A DNA stretch of 64,000 nucleotides from Actinopolymorpha cephalotaxi (lineage in GTDB: Bacteria > Actinomycetota > Actinomycetes > Propionibacteriales > Actinopolymorphaceae), in contig NZ_JACBZA010000001.1 in NCBI RefSeq assembly GCF_013408535.1, forward strand, positions 1,634,850 through 1,698,849, in the 5' to 3' direction. Of this stretch, positions 17,913 through 25,961 are shown piece by piece. Both the position numbers and the translations under genes were made by a program. Under the pieces are notes generated by a model. It saw only the letters and a program-made list of their open reading frames with translations. It was not told where the DNA came from and ran no database searches. Within the stretch, counting starts at the first letter, position 1; the number at the start of each line of letters is the position of its first letter.

Positions 17913-19238
17913 TCAGCTCCACAGCCGGTCCCGGTGAACCTCGGTGTCCCACACCTCGCTCGGCTCGAAGAAACTCGGGAACGCCGGGTCGAGGTGCTCG
18001 CGGAAGAGTTCCTCGTTGATGTCGTCGAAGCCCAGCCCGGGCTTGTCCGGCACGGTGATGTGGCCGTCCTCGATCAGCGGGCTGGGCAGCCCGGTCACCA
18101 GGTCGCTCCACCACGGCACGTCCACGGCGTGGTGTTCCAGCGCCAGGAAGTTGTGCGTGGCCGCCGCGATGTGGGCGCTCGCCAGCGTCGCGATCGGCGA
18201 GGCGGCCATGTGCAGCGCCATCGCGACGCCGTGCTCCTCGGCGAGGTCGCCGACCCGCTTGGTCTCCAGGATGCCGCCGGAGGTGGCCGGGTCGGGGTGC
18301 ACGATCCGGATCGCCTCGGCCTCCAGCAGCGGCTTGAAGTTCTCCGCGAGGTAGATGTCCTCCCCGGTGCAGGTCGGGGTTGACAGTGCCGTGGTGAGCT
18401 CCCGCCACTGGGCGGTGAACTGCCACGGGACCAGGTCCTCCAGCCAGGCAAGGGCGAACGGCTCCAGCGCCCGGCCGACCCGCAGGCAGGAGTCGACGCC
18501 GATGTGGCCGAAGTGGTCGACGGCCAGCGGGATGTCGTACCCCACCGCCTCACGTACGGTCGCGACGTGCTCGGCCAGCAGGTCGACGCCCTTGTCGGTG
18601 ACCCGGATCCCGGTGAACGGGTGCATCGTGGTGGTCTGCTCGCGGGCGCCCGGCGGTGCGATCAGCGCACCGGGCACGTCCCAGAGCAGGTTGATGCCCA
18701 CGTCCATCTTCAGGAACTGGTAGCCCAGCTTGCGCCGCCCGACCAGCCGTTCGGCGAGCACCTGCGGGTCGGGGGAGTTCGGGGTGTCGGCGTAGCAGAG
18801 CACCCGATCGCGGAACTTCCCGCCGGCCAGGGCGTACGCCGGAACGCCGTACGCCTTGCCGGCAAGGTCCATCAGCGCCATCTCCACACCGCACACCCCG
18901 CCGCCCTGCCGGCCGTGGTGGCCGAACTGCTTGATGGCGCGGAAGAGCTTGTCGACGTTGCAGGGGTTCTCACCGACCAGCCGGGCCTTCAGCAGCAGGG
19001 CGAAGCTGCGGCTCGCGCCGTCGCGTACCTCGCCGTACCCGCTGATGCCCTGGTTGGTGTCGATCCGGATGATCGTGGACCGGAACGGCACCCCGGTGAG
19101 CGAGGCCACCCGCAGGTCGGTGATCCTCAGGTCGCTGGGCCGAGAGTGGGTGTTCACCCGGTCCAGCAACTGGTCGCCGGTCAGCTCCTGGTCGTGGCCT
19201 GCCCGGCCCGGTCCGCCTGCTCCTGCTCCTTGCGCCAT
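17913..19238 (-). CDS. Enolase-superfamily (mandelate racemase/muconate lactonizing-like) dehydratase
   Basis: 441 aa. The C-terminal barrel carries the catalytic Lys region in YQFLKMDVG, metal ligands Asp in PLAVDHFGH, Glu in LAWLEDLVPW and Glu in CTGEDIYLAE, and a likely catalytic His in MALHMAASP; the capping domain precedes it. These enzymes abstract a proton alpha to a carboxylate, typically dehydrating sugar acids. I choose ATG 19238 because GAGGAGG lies about 10 nt upstream; this overlaps the RraA-like gene by 58 nt. A start after that gene's stop (GTG near 19157) is possible but lacks a good ribosome site. Last gene of the PhyH-RraA-enolase cluster. Confidence 0.82.
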   Translation of the reverse strand: MAQGAGAGGPGRAGHDQELTGDQLLDRVNTHSRPSDLRITDLRVASLTGVPFRSTIIRIDTNQGISGYGEVRDGASRSFALLLKARLVGENPCNVDKLFRAIKQFGHHGRQGGGVCGVEMALMDLAGKAYGVPAYALAGGKFRDRVLCYADTPNSPDPQVLAERLVGRRKLGYQFLKMDVGINLLWDVPGALIAPPGAREQTTTMHPFTGIRVTDKGVDLLAEHVATVREAVGYDIPLAVDHFGHIGVDSCLRVGRALEPFALAWLEDLVPWQFTAQWRELTTALSTPTCTGEDIYLAENFKPLLEAEAIRIVHPDPATSGGILETKRVGDLAEEHGVAMALHMAASPIATLASAHIAAATHNFLALEHHAVDVPWWSDLVTGLPSPLIEDGHITVPDKPGLGFDDINEELFREHLDPAFPSFFEPSEVWDTEVHRDRLWS

Positions 19239-20038
19239 CGCTGGAAGTCCTCCTCGATGTGGCTTTCCCACGTGCCGACGTCGATCTCCGCGCTGCTGTA
19301 GACCTGCTCTGCCAACCGGAGCTTGCCGAAGACGTCGCGGGTACGGATGTCCGCACTGGACTCGGCGACCATGGCGGCCAGGTGCGGTGGGATGAAGATG
19401 AGTCCGCTCGGCGTTCCGAGCACCACGTCGCCGGGGAGCACGGTCGCGTCGCCGATCCGGACGGGAAGGTTGATGCCGGCCAGGGTCACGTCCCTGATCG
19501 CGGTCGGGTCGGCGTCGCGAAAGAAGAAGTTGACACCGCCGTCGAGTTGGCTGATTCCCTGGTAGTCACGGATGCCACCGTGGATCACCGCGCCGACACC
19601 GGTGCGTGCGGCGATGGCGGTGCTGAGGTTGTCACCGACAACCGTGCCGTCGCGGACCTTGCCGAAGATGTCGGTGACCATGACGTCGCCGGGCACCAGC
19701 GTGGAGATGATCCAGGAGTTCTGCTTGTCGGGTGCGAGGTGACCCTCGCGGGCACCTGCGGCGACGACCGCACTGTCGAAGTCGGGACGGTGCGGCAGGA
19801 ACTGCGAGGTGACCGCCCGGCCGACGAGGACGTTGCCGGGGTGGGTCTGGCGCCAGCCACCTGCGAACTGGCGGTCGTGGCCCTGCCGGCGGAGGACACC
19901 CCACGCCTCCTCGGTGGTGGCCAGCCGGATCTCCTCCAGCACCTCGTCAGGGACCTTCGGCCGCCCGTCCGGAAAGCGCTCGCCCTGCCAGGAGGACGTC
20001 AGCTCGATCAGGTCCTCGGGAGTGGGTTGGATTCGCAT
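19181..20038 (-). CDS. RraA-like protein (HMG/CHA aldolase-type superfamily)
   Basis: 285 aa. The core has GRAVTSQFLPHRPDF, WIISTLVPGDVMVTDIFGK, GAVIHGGIRDYQGI (the Arg-Asp pair that binds metal and pyruvyl substrate in RraA-like aldolases) and VLPGDVVLGTPSGLIFIPP. Despite the name, most RraA relatives outside enterobacteria are lyases that release pyruvate from hydroxy-acids. An N-terminal ~70-residue helical extension and a C-terminal Glu/Lys-rich extension make it longer than RraA (about 160 aa). ATG 20038 has GGAGG 12 nt upstream. Next to a sugar-acid dehydratase it would suit retro-aldol cleavage of a keto-acid product. Confidence 0.78.
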   Translation of the reverse strand: MRIQPTPEDLIELTSSWQGERFPDGRPKVPDEVLEEIRLATTEEAWGVLRRQGHDRQFAGGWRQTHPGNVLVGRAVTSQFLPHRPDFDSAVVAAGAREGHLAPDKQNSWIISTLVPGDVMVTDIFGKVRDGTVVGDNLSTAIAARTGVGAVIHGGIRDYQGISQLDGGVNFFFRDADPTAIRDVTLAGINLPVRIGDATVLPGDVVLGTPSGLIFIPPHLAAMVAESSADIRTRDVFGKLRLAEQVYSSAEIDVGTWESHIEEDFQRWRKEQEQADRAGQATTRS

Positions 20039-20077
20039 GAGTGAAGGGAACCTCCGCCGTCGGTGGATCTTCGCCAG

Positions 20078-20107
20078 ATCGTAGGAGGGTTGCCGGGGGC
20101 AGGACAA
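20078..20107 (-). promoter_or_regulatory. Candidate promoter of the RraA-like gene
   Basis: Read leftward, TTGTCC (20102-20107) and TACGAT (20078-20083) are separated by 18 nt, a reasonable sigma-70 pair 40 nt before the start codon. Confidence 0.5.
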
Positions 20108-20208
20108 CGCGTACGTCCTGAGCCGGTTACCTGTGCCCGGATGTGGCGACCGGGCGGCCGGAACAGGCCTTCTTTTCCAGGGCTTTCCAGGCCCCTCCAG
20201 GGCTTGCT

Positions 20209-21099
20209 CTAGGAGATCGCGGCGAGGTACGGACTCATGTCCATGCCGGGGTAGCGGGCGCCGACGTTGGCGACGGTGGACTTGTTCCAGTACGCGTCGC
20301 CCACCCGGGGGAAGCCGACGAACTCACGCTGGCGTGGGGTGGCGTGCTCCAGGAAGTGGTTCATCTCCGGGCTGCCGCCGTCGTGCTGGAACGTCACCTG
20401 GCCACACCACGGGGTGTCCACCCGCTTGAAGCCGATGTTCTGGGCATACCTCAGGCCTTCGGACGCGGTGAGCGCGGAACCGCGGTGGAAGGTGTTCATC
20501 GAGTAGATCAGCACCGACCCGGCCGGAACGACCACCGGCACCTCGTGTGCGTACACCTCCGGCGATCCCTCGCGGGTGTGGAAACGCGGCTCCCGGGGGA
20601 GGTCGCGGGTGAACTTCTGCGACACCACGTAGGTGGGGCTGAGGTCCACGGTCACGTCGGTGTAGTAGATGATCGCCGGCAGGTCGACGATCTCGTCGTC
20701 CGGCGGCGGGCACACCAGCGTGTTGTTGCCGTAGTCAAGGTGGAGTTGCTGTTCGAAGTCGCGCGTACCCGCGTACTTCCCGCCCAGCTGGCCGTGGCTG
20801 AGCATCAGCCGGTCGGTGCCGATGACCCTTTCGGCGAACGCGATCAGCTCCGGATGCAGCGTCGTCTCGTTCAGCGCGTCACCGACGAAGGGGAAGGTGG
20901 CGAACGTGCGCAGCCGCCCACTCTTCGCGGCGACCGACTCCTCGTACCACCGCGGGTGCCGGGCGTACTCCTCCCACGGCGGCATGTACTCGTGGATGTT
21001 CTCGACGGTCGCTCGTACCTGGTCGTCGTCGAGCAGGGGCACCACGACGTACCCGTGCTCGCGCCAGTGCTGGTGGTCCGCTTCGCGAATGGTGCCCAT
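20209..21099 (-). CDS. Phytanoyl-CoA dioxygenase (PhyH) family Fe(II)/2-oxoglutarate oxygenase
   Basis: 296 aa. The iron-binding HxD is in QQLHLDYGNN, the distal His in NTFHRGSAL, and the 2-oxoglutarate-binding Arg is likely in GLRYAQNIGFKR. HYVVVPLLDDDQV-type N-terminus (GYVVVPLLDDDQVRATVENI) is standard for PhyH proteins. It would hydroxylate a small organic acid or similar compound. Its gene is first in the leftward set with the RraA-like and enolase-superfamily genes, though a 170-nt gap with another promoter follows it. TAAGGT (21133-21138, leftward) is its likely -10, with AAGGG before ATG 21099. Confidence 0.8.
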   Translation of the reverse strand: MGTIREADHQHWREHGYVVVPLLDDDQVRATVENIHEYMPPWEEYARHPRWYEESVAAKSGRLRTFATFPFVGDALNETTLHPELIAFAERVIGTDRLMLSHGQLGGKYAGTRDFEQQLHLDYGNNTLVCPPPDDEIVDLPAIIYYTDVTVDLSPTYVVSQKFTRDLPREPRFHTREGSPEVYAHEVPVVVPAGSVLIYSMNTFHRGSALTASEGLRYAQNIGFKRVDTPWCGQVTFQHDGGSPEMNHFLEHATPRQREFVGFPRVGDAYWNKSTVANVGARYPGMDMSPYLAAIS

Positions 21100-21209
21100 T
21101 CCTCGAGGTTCCCTTCGTTGAGCGATTCGTCCACCTTAGGTTTGGCCCGGTCCGCTCCGGCCGGACGTGTCTGCTATCGGCCGGGCACCTGAACACCGGC
21201 GAGGTCGGC

Positions 21210-21215
21210 TAGCGT
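21210..21215 (+). promoter_or_regulatory. Leaderless -10 element TAGCGT for the threonine aldolase gene
   Basis: TAGCGT, 7 nt, then GTG 21223. A GTG at 21214 lies inside the hexamer and cannot be the start if this promoter is used. Confidence 0.6.
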
Positions 21216-21222
21216 GCAGGTC

Positions 21223-22320
21223 GTGGCCGAGCTGGATAACACCGAGCTGGAGAACGCCGAGGTGGAGAACACGGACCGCGACCGTCCGGTGGACCTGCGA
21301 AGCGACACCGTGACCACGCCGACGGCGGGGATGCGGGCGGCGATGGCCCGGGCCGAGGTCGGCGACGACGTGTACGCCGAGGACCCCACCTGCCGCGCCC
21401 TGGAGGAACGCGTCGCCGATCTGCTCGGCACCGAGGCGGCGCTGTTCACCGTCACCGGTTCGCTGGCCAACCTGCTCGGCGTCCGCGCCCTGGTGAAGCC
21501 GGGGGAGGAGGTGCTGTGCGAGGCGCGGGCGCACATCGCCCGCGCGGAGCTCGGCGCCCACGCGACGGTCTTCGGCGTCACCAGCCGGACGTGGTCGCAT
21601 CCGCGCGGACTGGTCGACCTGGCGGCCGTACGCGAACTGCTCGCGCCGGACGCCGGGCCCTACTTCGTGTCCACCGCCGCGGTGTCGGTGGAGAACACCC
21701 ACAACTTCGGCGGCGGGTCGATCCAGCCGCTGGAATCCCTGCGCGAGTTGCGCGAGCTCACCGCGGCCAACGGCGTCGGCGTGCACCTGGACGGCGCCCG
21801 GCTGTGGAACGCCTGCGCCGCGACCGGGGTGGCGCCGGGCACCTACGCCGCCTGCGCCGACCTGGTGTCGGTCTGTCTGTCCAAGGGACTCGGCGCGCCG
21901 GTGGGCTCGCTGCTGGCCGGGCCGGCGGCGGCGATCGCCGACGCCCGGGTCTGGCGCAAGCGGCTCGGCGCCGGCTGGCGGCAGGCCGGGGTGCTCGCCG
22001 CGGCCGGGATGTACGCCCTGGACCACCACCTGGACCGGATCGCGCAGGACCACGCGAACGCCCGCGCCCTGGCCGACCGGCTGGCCGAGGTCGCGCCCGG
22101 CATCGTCGAGCCGGCCGGCGTACAGACCAACATCGTGGTGCTCGACCTGGCCGCCGCCGGGATCGGCACCGGCGCGGCCGAGGTCGCCGAGCGGGCCCGG
22201 GCGGCCGGGGTCCTGGTGTCCGTCCTCGGGCCGACCGCGCTGCGGCTGGTCACCCACCTGGACGTGGACGAGGCCGGCTGCCGGCATGCGGGCGAGGTGC
22301 TGACCACCGCCCTGAAGTAG
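21223..22320 (+). CDS. Low-specificity L-threonine aldolase / beta-eliminating lyase family
   Basis: 365 aa PLP-dependent fold-type I enzyme. VDLRSDTVTTPT is the diagnostic N-terminus, EVGDDVYAEDPT follows, the PLP Asp is in VHLDGARLWNA and the Schiff-base Lys in VCLSKGLGAPVGS. It cleaves threonine and similar beta-hydroxy amino acids to glycine and an aldehyde. I use GTG 21223 because of the leaderless -10. The first ~20 residues are Glu/Asn-rich and precede the fold. It converges on the class I DAHP synthase gene with only 27 nt between stops. Confidence 0.88.
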   Translation: MAELDNTELENAEVENTDRDRPVDLRSDTVTTPTAGMRAAMARAEVGDDVYAEDPTCRALEERVADLLGTEAALFTVTGSLANLLGVRALVKPGEEVLCEARAHIARAELGAHATVFGVTSRTWSHPRGLVDLAAVRELLAPDAGPYFVSTAAVSVENTHNFGGGSIQPLESLRELRELTAANGVGVHLDGARLWNACAATGVAPGTYAACADLVSVCLSKGLGAPVGSLLAGPAAAIADARVWRKRLGAGWRQAGVLAAAGMYALDHHLDRIAQDHANARALADRLAEVAPGIVEPAGVQTNIVVLDLAAAGIGTGAAEVAERARAAGVLVSVLGPTALRLVTHLDVDEAGCRHAGEVLTTALK

Positions 22321-22347
22321 GGGAGCCTGAAGGGGAACGGGCAGCGC

Positions 22348-23427
22348 TCAGGACGCCGGCGAACCCAGGCGTACGGCATCCGCGCCCTCACCACGCGGCA
22401 GGGCCGCCCTGCGGCCGAGCATCGGCGGCAGCCGGCGTACGGCCGTGGCGAGCTCGCGTAGTTCGGCACCGGCCAGCGCCTGCGCACCGTCGACCAGGGC
22501 GTTCTCCGGGTCGGGGTGCACGTCGATCAGCAGGCCGTCCGCTCCGGCGGCGATCGCCGCCCGGGCCAGCGGCACGATCAGGTCCCGGCGGCCGGCGGCG
22601 TGCGTCGGGTCGACCACGACCGGGAGGTGGGACAGCCGCTGGACGAGCGGGATCGACGCCAGGTCGAGCGTGGCGCTGGTGGCGGTCTCGAACGTCCGGA
22701 TGCCGCGTTCGCAGAGCACGATCTCGCAGTTGCCGCGCTGGGCGAGGTACTCCGCGGCCATCAGCCACTCGTCCACGCTGGCCTGCAGCCCGCGCTTCAG
22801 CAGGACAGGCTTGTCCTGGCGGCCCACGCTGTCCAGCAGCGGGTAGTTCTGCATGTTGGCCGCGCCGATCTGGAGCATGTCGGCGTACGACGCCACCAGG
22901 TCGACGTCGGCAGGGTCGATCACCTCGGTGACGACATGCAGTCCGGTGGCCTCGCGGACGTCGGCGAGGATCCGCAACCCGTCCTTGCCCAGCCCCTGGA
23001 AGCCGGCGGGAAACGTGCGCGGCTTGTACGCCCCGCCGCGCAGCAGGGTGGCCCCGGCGCCGGCCGCCAGCCGGGCCGCGCCGAGCGTCTGCGCGGCACT
23101 CTCCACCGCGCACGGACCGGCGATCAGGGTGAAGGTCCCCGGGCCGACCGGCACCTCGCGGCCGCCGGAACCGACCCACACGACGGAGCGTTCGGTCCGG
23201 GCCTGGCGGTTGACGAGTTTGTACGGCTCGGTGACCCGGAGAACGGTGGCCACGCCCGGCATCCCCGCGAGGGTGAGCTCGGCCATGCGTGACCCCTCGC
23301 CGATGACCCCGACGATGGTGCGGTCCATGCCCCGGCTCACGAACGCCTGCGCACCCGCCGACTCGATCCGGGCCACCACCGCGGCAAGGTGCTCCGGCGG
23401 TGCGCCAGGATTCATCACCACGACCAT
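22348..23427 (-). CDS. Class I DAHP synthase with N-terminal ACT-like regulatory domain
   Basis: 359 aa, resembling Thermotoga-type DAHP synthase. Residues 1-75 (VVVMNPGAPPEHLAAVVARI ... VTEPYKLVNRQ) form the ferredoxin-like domain that binds Tyr or Phe for feedback inhibition. The barrel shows IAGPCAVES, LLRGGAYKPRTFPAGFQGLG, QIGAANMQNYPLL, KPVLLKRGL, LCERGIRTFE and VVVDPTHAAGRRD, with metal and PEP ligands intact. It starts at ATG 23427 behind GGAGG. AGCGTA (23480-23485, i.e. TACGCT leftward) is a likely -10 about 55 nt upstream. It duplicates the reaction of the class II enzyme at 16494. Confidence 0.92.
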   Translation of the reverse strand: MVVVMNPGAPPEHLAAVVARIESAGAQAFVSRGMDRTIVGVIGEGSRMAELTLAGMPGVATVLRVTEPYKLVNRQARTERSVVWVGSGGREVPVGPGTFTLIAGPCAVESAAQTLGAARLAAGAGATLLRGGAYKPRTFPAGFQGLGKDGLRILADVREATGLHVVTEVIDPADVDLVASYADMLQIGAANMQNYPLLDSVGRQDKPVLLKRGLQASVDEWLMAAEYLAQRGNCEIVLCERGIRTFETATSATLDLASIPLVQRLSHLPVVVDPTHAAGRRDLIVPLARAAIAAGADGLLIDVHPDPENALVDGAQALAGAELRELATAVRRLPPMLGRRAALPRGEGADAVRLGSPAS

Positions 23428-23625
23428 GTGAGGCGCACCTCCGTCCCACACCGGCCACACTCCGGCCGGCGAGAGGGTGAGCGTAACCGGCGGACTCGGC
23501 TCCGTTGACCGAAACGTCCGGCATGTGGACGCGGCCGAGGTCTCAATCAGGTTGCGGTTGTGCGGCGGGTCGGCAGACGCCTTCGTACGCTGGGATCCCG
23601 GCCCGAACGGAGGAGTCCACACGAC

Positions 23626-24300
23626 CTAGTTCGGGCCGGCGGCGGCGCCTTCCTGGTAGGCGTACCGCTCGCCCGACCAGGGGTCGGCGGAGTTGTGGTA
23701 GCCGCGTTCCTCCCAGAAGCCGCGCCGGTCCTCGGTGAGGTACTCGATCGCCCGGAGCCACTTCGGGCCCTTCCAGGCGTACAGGTGGGGGAGCACCAGG
23801 CGGAGCGGCCCGCCGTGTTCGGGGGAGAGGTCCTCACCACCCGCGCCGGTCGCCAGCAGGGTGCCCTCGGCCTGCAGGTCGGCGAGCCGGAGGTTGGCGG
23901 AGTAGCCGTACTGCGCCCAGGCCATGACGTGGCGTACGTCCTCACGGGGCGGCGCCAGCTCCAGCAGTGCCCGGGTGGGGATGCCCGTCCAGGTCAGGTC
24001 GAGCAGGCTGAACCCGTTCACGCAGTGCAGGTCGGCCAGCACGTCGACCCGGGGGAGGGCGGCCAGGGTCGCGAAGTCCAGGATGTGCTCGGTGCCGCTG
24101 GCGGTGGCGCCGATGACGCGGAAGTCCCAGCCCTGCGGATCGGTCGAGCGCGGGACCCGGCCGTAGTGCATGACCTTCCACGAGGACACACAGGTCTGCC
24201 CTGGCGGTACACCCCGGCGGGCGTCGATTCGCGCCAGGCGCTCCGGTGTGACATCCGCTCCGAAGTGCCGACCCTGCACCCAGTCATGGTCGCAGATCAC
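23626..24300 (-). CDS. Sulfite oxidase-like molybdopterin-dependent oxidoreductase
   Basis: About 224 aa. The SUOX-type Mo-cofactor domain is recognisable: WDFRVIGATASGTEHILDF, the conserved Mo-ligand Cys in DLHCVNGFS, LTWTGIPTRALLEL, AWAQYGYSANLRLADL, GGPLRLVLPHLYAWKGPKW and GFWEERGYHN. The tail matches short actinobacterial homologues. No signal peptide or Tat motif is visible, so it is probably cytoplasmic, and no heme or YedZ-like partner is nearby. The start is uncertain: GTG 24300 gives the family's usual length but has no clear ribosome site, and the open frame runs on through repetitive DNA. Confidence 0.8.
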   Translation of the reverse strand: MICDHDWVQGRHFGADVTPERLARIDARRGVPPGQTCVSSWKVMHYGRVPRSTDPQGWDFRVIGATASGTEHILDFATLAALPRVDVLADLHCVNGFSLLDLTWTGIPTRALLELAPPREDVRHVMAWAQYGYSANLRLADLQAEGTLLATGAGGEDLSPEHGGPLRLVLPHLYAWKGPKWLRAIEYLTEDRRGFWEERGYHNSADPWSGERYAYQEGAAAGPN

Positions 24301-24334
24301 CGGCGCCGGCGTGCGTGGAGGGCGGAACCCGACC

Positions 24335-24378
24335 GGAACGGGCCGGGAACCGGGCCGGAACCGGGCCGGACCCGGCTG
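24335..24378. repeat. Degenerate GGGCCGGAACC tandem repeat
   Basis: Four or more diverged copies of an ~11-bp GGGCCGGAACC unit lie upstream of the molybdoenzyme gene (about 24335-24378). Apart from the terminator at 24458-24500, the remainder of 24301-24567 shows nothing codable. Confidence 0.55.
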
Positions 24379-24457
24379 GAAACCAGGCGAGCACAGCCGG
24401 ACCTGTCCCAGTCGCTGTACGCCGTACTCTCCCGGTCCAACGGCGGTCGGCACCCGA

Positions 24458-24500
24458 AACGGCGGGGCGGTCGGACCGTAGGCCCGACCGCCCCGCCGTT
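24458..24500. terminator. 17-bp stem terminator after the sugar ABC operon
   Basis: Perfect 17-bp arms (24458-24474 and 24484-24500) flank a 9-nt loop. Read leftward, TTTC follows the stem, suiting termination of the transcript from the binding-protein gene. Confidence 0.8.
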
Positions 24501-24567
24501 CTCGTCGTCAGCTCCTCAGCGGGCGGGATCGCCGCCGGCAAAGGTGTTCGCGGGTTCCGCCGTTCCG

Positions 24568-25917
24568 CTACTCCGGGTGGGAGGGCAGCTTGAACGGGCA
24601 GAACTGCTTCATCTGCGGACCGGCCCGGTCCTGCGCGATCGACAGCGCCTCCTTCGGCGTGGAGTCGCCGAGGAGCACCGCCTGCTGCGCGGCGTCCATG
24701 GAGTCCGAGATCTGCGCGCCCACCGGCAGCGGCGGCCGCGAGGTCGTGAACTTCACCATGCTCGGGAAGATGCCCTGGTCGCCGGTGACGCTCTTGTCGT
24801 CGACCAGGCTCTGCCAGGTCGGGATCTTGCTGGCCGACTTGGCGTAGATGCGCTGGCCCTGCTCACCGGCCATGAACTTCATGAACTTCCAGGTGAGGTC
24901 CTGGTTCGGTGCGCCCTTGGGCATGGTCAGCGCGAAACCACCGGCCCAGGTCAGCGGCTTGTCGCCCTTCTTCGGCACCGGCAGGTAGGTCACGCCGTAG
25001 TCGAGTTTCGGGGCGTACTCCTTGATGCTGCCGACCGACCAGTTGCCGTCGACGGCCATCCCGATGTGGCCGGTGTAGAACGGCGACTGGGTGGGCGGCT
25101 GGTTCGGCGGCCGGTAGGTCGCGAGGAACGTCTGCACCCGGGAGTAGTCGAACTCCTTGGCCCAGTCGGCGAAGTCCTGCATCGCCTTGGTCCACCCCGG
25201 GCTGTTCAGGGTGAGCTCGCAGGTCTTGTCGTCGAACCACTGCGCCCGGTTGATGATCGCCCAGGTGGCGTGGAACGCCTGACCGTCCCAGGGGATGAAG
25301 CCCATCCGGGTGTAGTTCCCGCGCTTGTCCTTCTTGTCCATCTTCTTGCCGAGGGCGACGACCTCGTCGATGGTCGGCGGGCCGTTCTTCGGGTCGAGCA
25401 CCGCCGGGTCGATGCCGGCGTCGCGCATGGTCTTCTTGTTGTACATCAGCCCGCGCACGTCGGTGTCGAACGGCAGCGCGTACATGTCGCCCTTGTACGT
25501 CGCCTCGTCCGCGGCGTACGGGAGGTACTTGCTGCGGAGGTTCTCCCCGTCCTTGTCAATGCGCGGTTGCAGGTCCTCGAACAACCCGACCGAGGCCGCC
25601 TGCGCGGTGGTGAACCGGTCGATGATGTAGACGTTCGGCGGGGTGTTGCCGCGCACCGCGGCGATCAGTGCCGCGGAGTCGCCGGTGAACTGCCCCGACT
25701 TCGGCACGATCTGCACCGTGACGCCGGGGTTGGCCTTCTCGAACGCGTCGATGACGAGGTTCTGCGCCTTGAGTTCGCGTTCGCCCCCGAGCTGGGTCCA
25801 GACCAGCAGCTTGCGGTCGGAGGAGTTTCCCGAGCACGCACCCGCCGTACCTGCCACCAGCGCCATGGCGAGCACGGCGAGGACGACCCTTCGGATACGA
25901 CGTGGTCGCGACCTCAT
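24568..25917 (-). CDS. Sugar ABC transporter substrate-binding lipoprotein (CUT1 type)
   Basis: 449 aa. A basic start (MRSRPRRIRR), a hydrophobic core and the lipobox AGTAGAC put the lipidated Cys at about residue 28, so the protein is anchored outside the membrane. The mature part is an extracellular family 1 binding protein: LLVWTQLGGERELKAQNLVI, a hinge near MYALPFDTDVRGLMYNK, WAGGFALTMPKGAPNQ and FMKFMAGEQGQ. It delivers an oligosaccharide or sugar to the two permeases encoded directly upstream. ATG 25917 has AGGACGGG before it. Gene order (permease, permease, binding protein) is reversed from the more common binding-protein-first layout. Confidence 0.88.
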   Translation of the reverse strand: MRSRPRRIRRVVLAVLAMALVAGTAGACSGNSSDRKLLVWTQLGGERELKAQNLVIDAFEKANPGVTVQIVPKSGQFTGDSAALIAAVRGNTPPNVYIIDRFTTAQAASVGLFEDLQPRIDKDGENLRSKYLPYAADEATYKGDMYALPFDTDVRGLMYNKKTMRDAGIDPAVLDPKNGPPTIDEVVALGKKMDKKDKRGNYTRMGFIPWDGQAFHATWAIINRAQWFDDKTCELTLNSPGWTKAMQDFADWAKEFDYSRVQTFLATYRPPNQPPTQSPFYTGHIGMAVDGNWSVGSIKEYAPKLDYGVTYLPVPKKGDKPLTWAGGFALTMPKGAPNQDLTWKFMKFMAGEQGQRIYAKSASKIPTWQSLVDDKSVTGDQGIFPSMVKFTTSRPPLPVGAQISDSMDAAQQAVLLGDSTPKEALSIAQDRAGPQMKQFCPFKLPSHPE

Positions 25918-25961
25918 GTCTGCCCGTCCTGTCGGTGTCTTCTCGTTCGGCGTCGTCTCGC

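Noticed and set aside
20175-20215. Three CCAGG decamers near the end of the PhyH gene as a regulatory repeat
   Set aside because: They are degenerate, lie just after the stop codon and form no convincing hairpin; too weak to call.
21214-21222. GTG 21214 as the threonine aldolase start
   Set aside because: It lies inside the TAGCGT hexamer and adds only three non-conserved codons.
24335-24378. Short GGGCCGGAACC repeats as a CRISPR-like array
   Set aside because: Units are about 11 bp, degenerate and directly abutting with no spacers; no cas genes are present.
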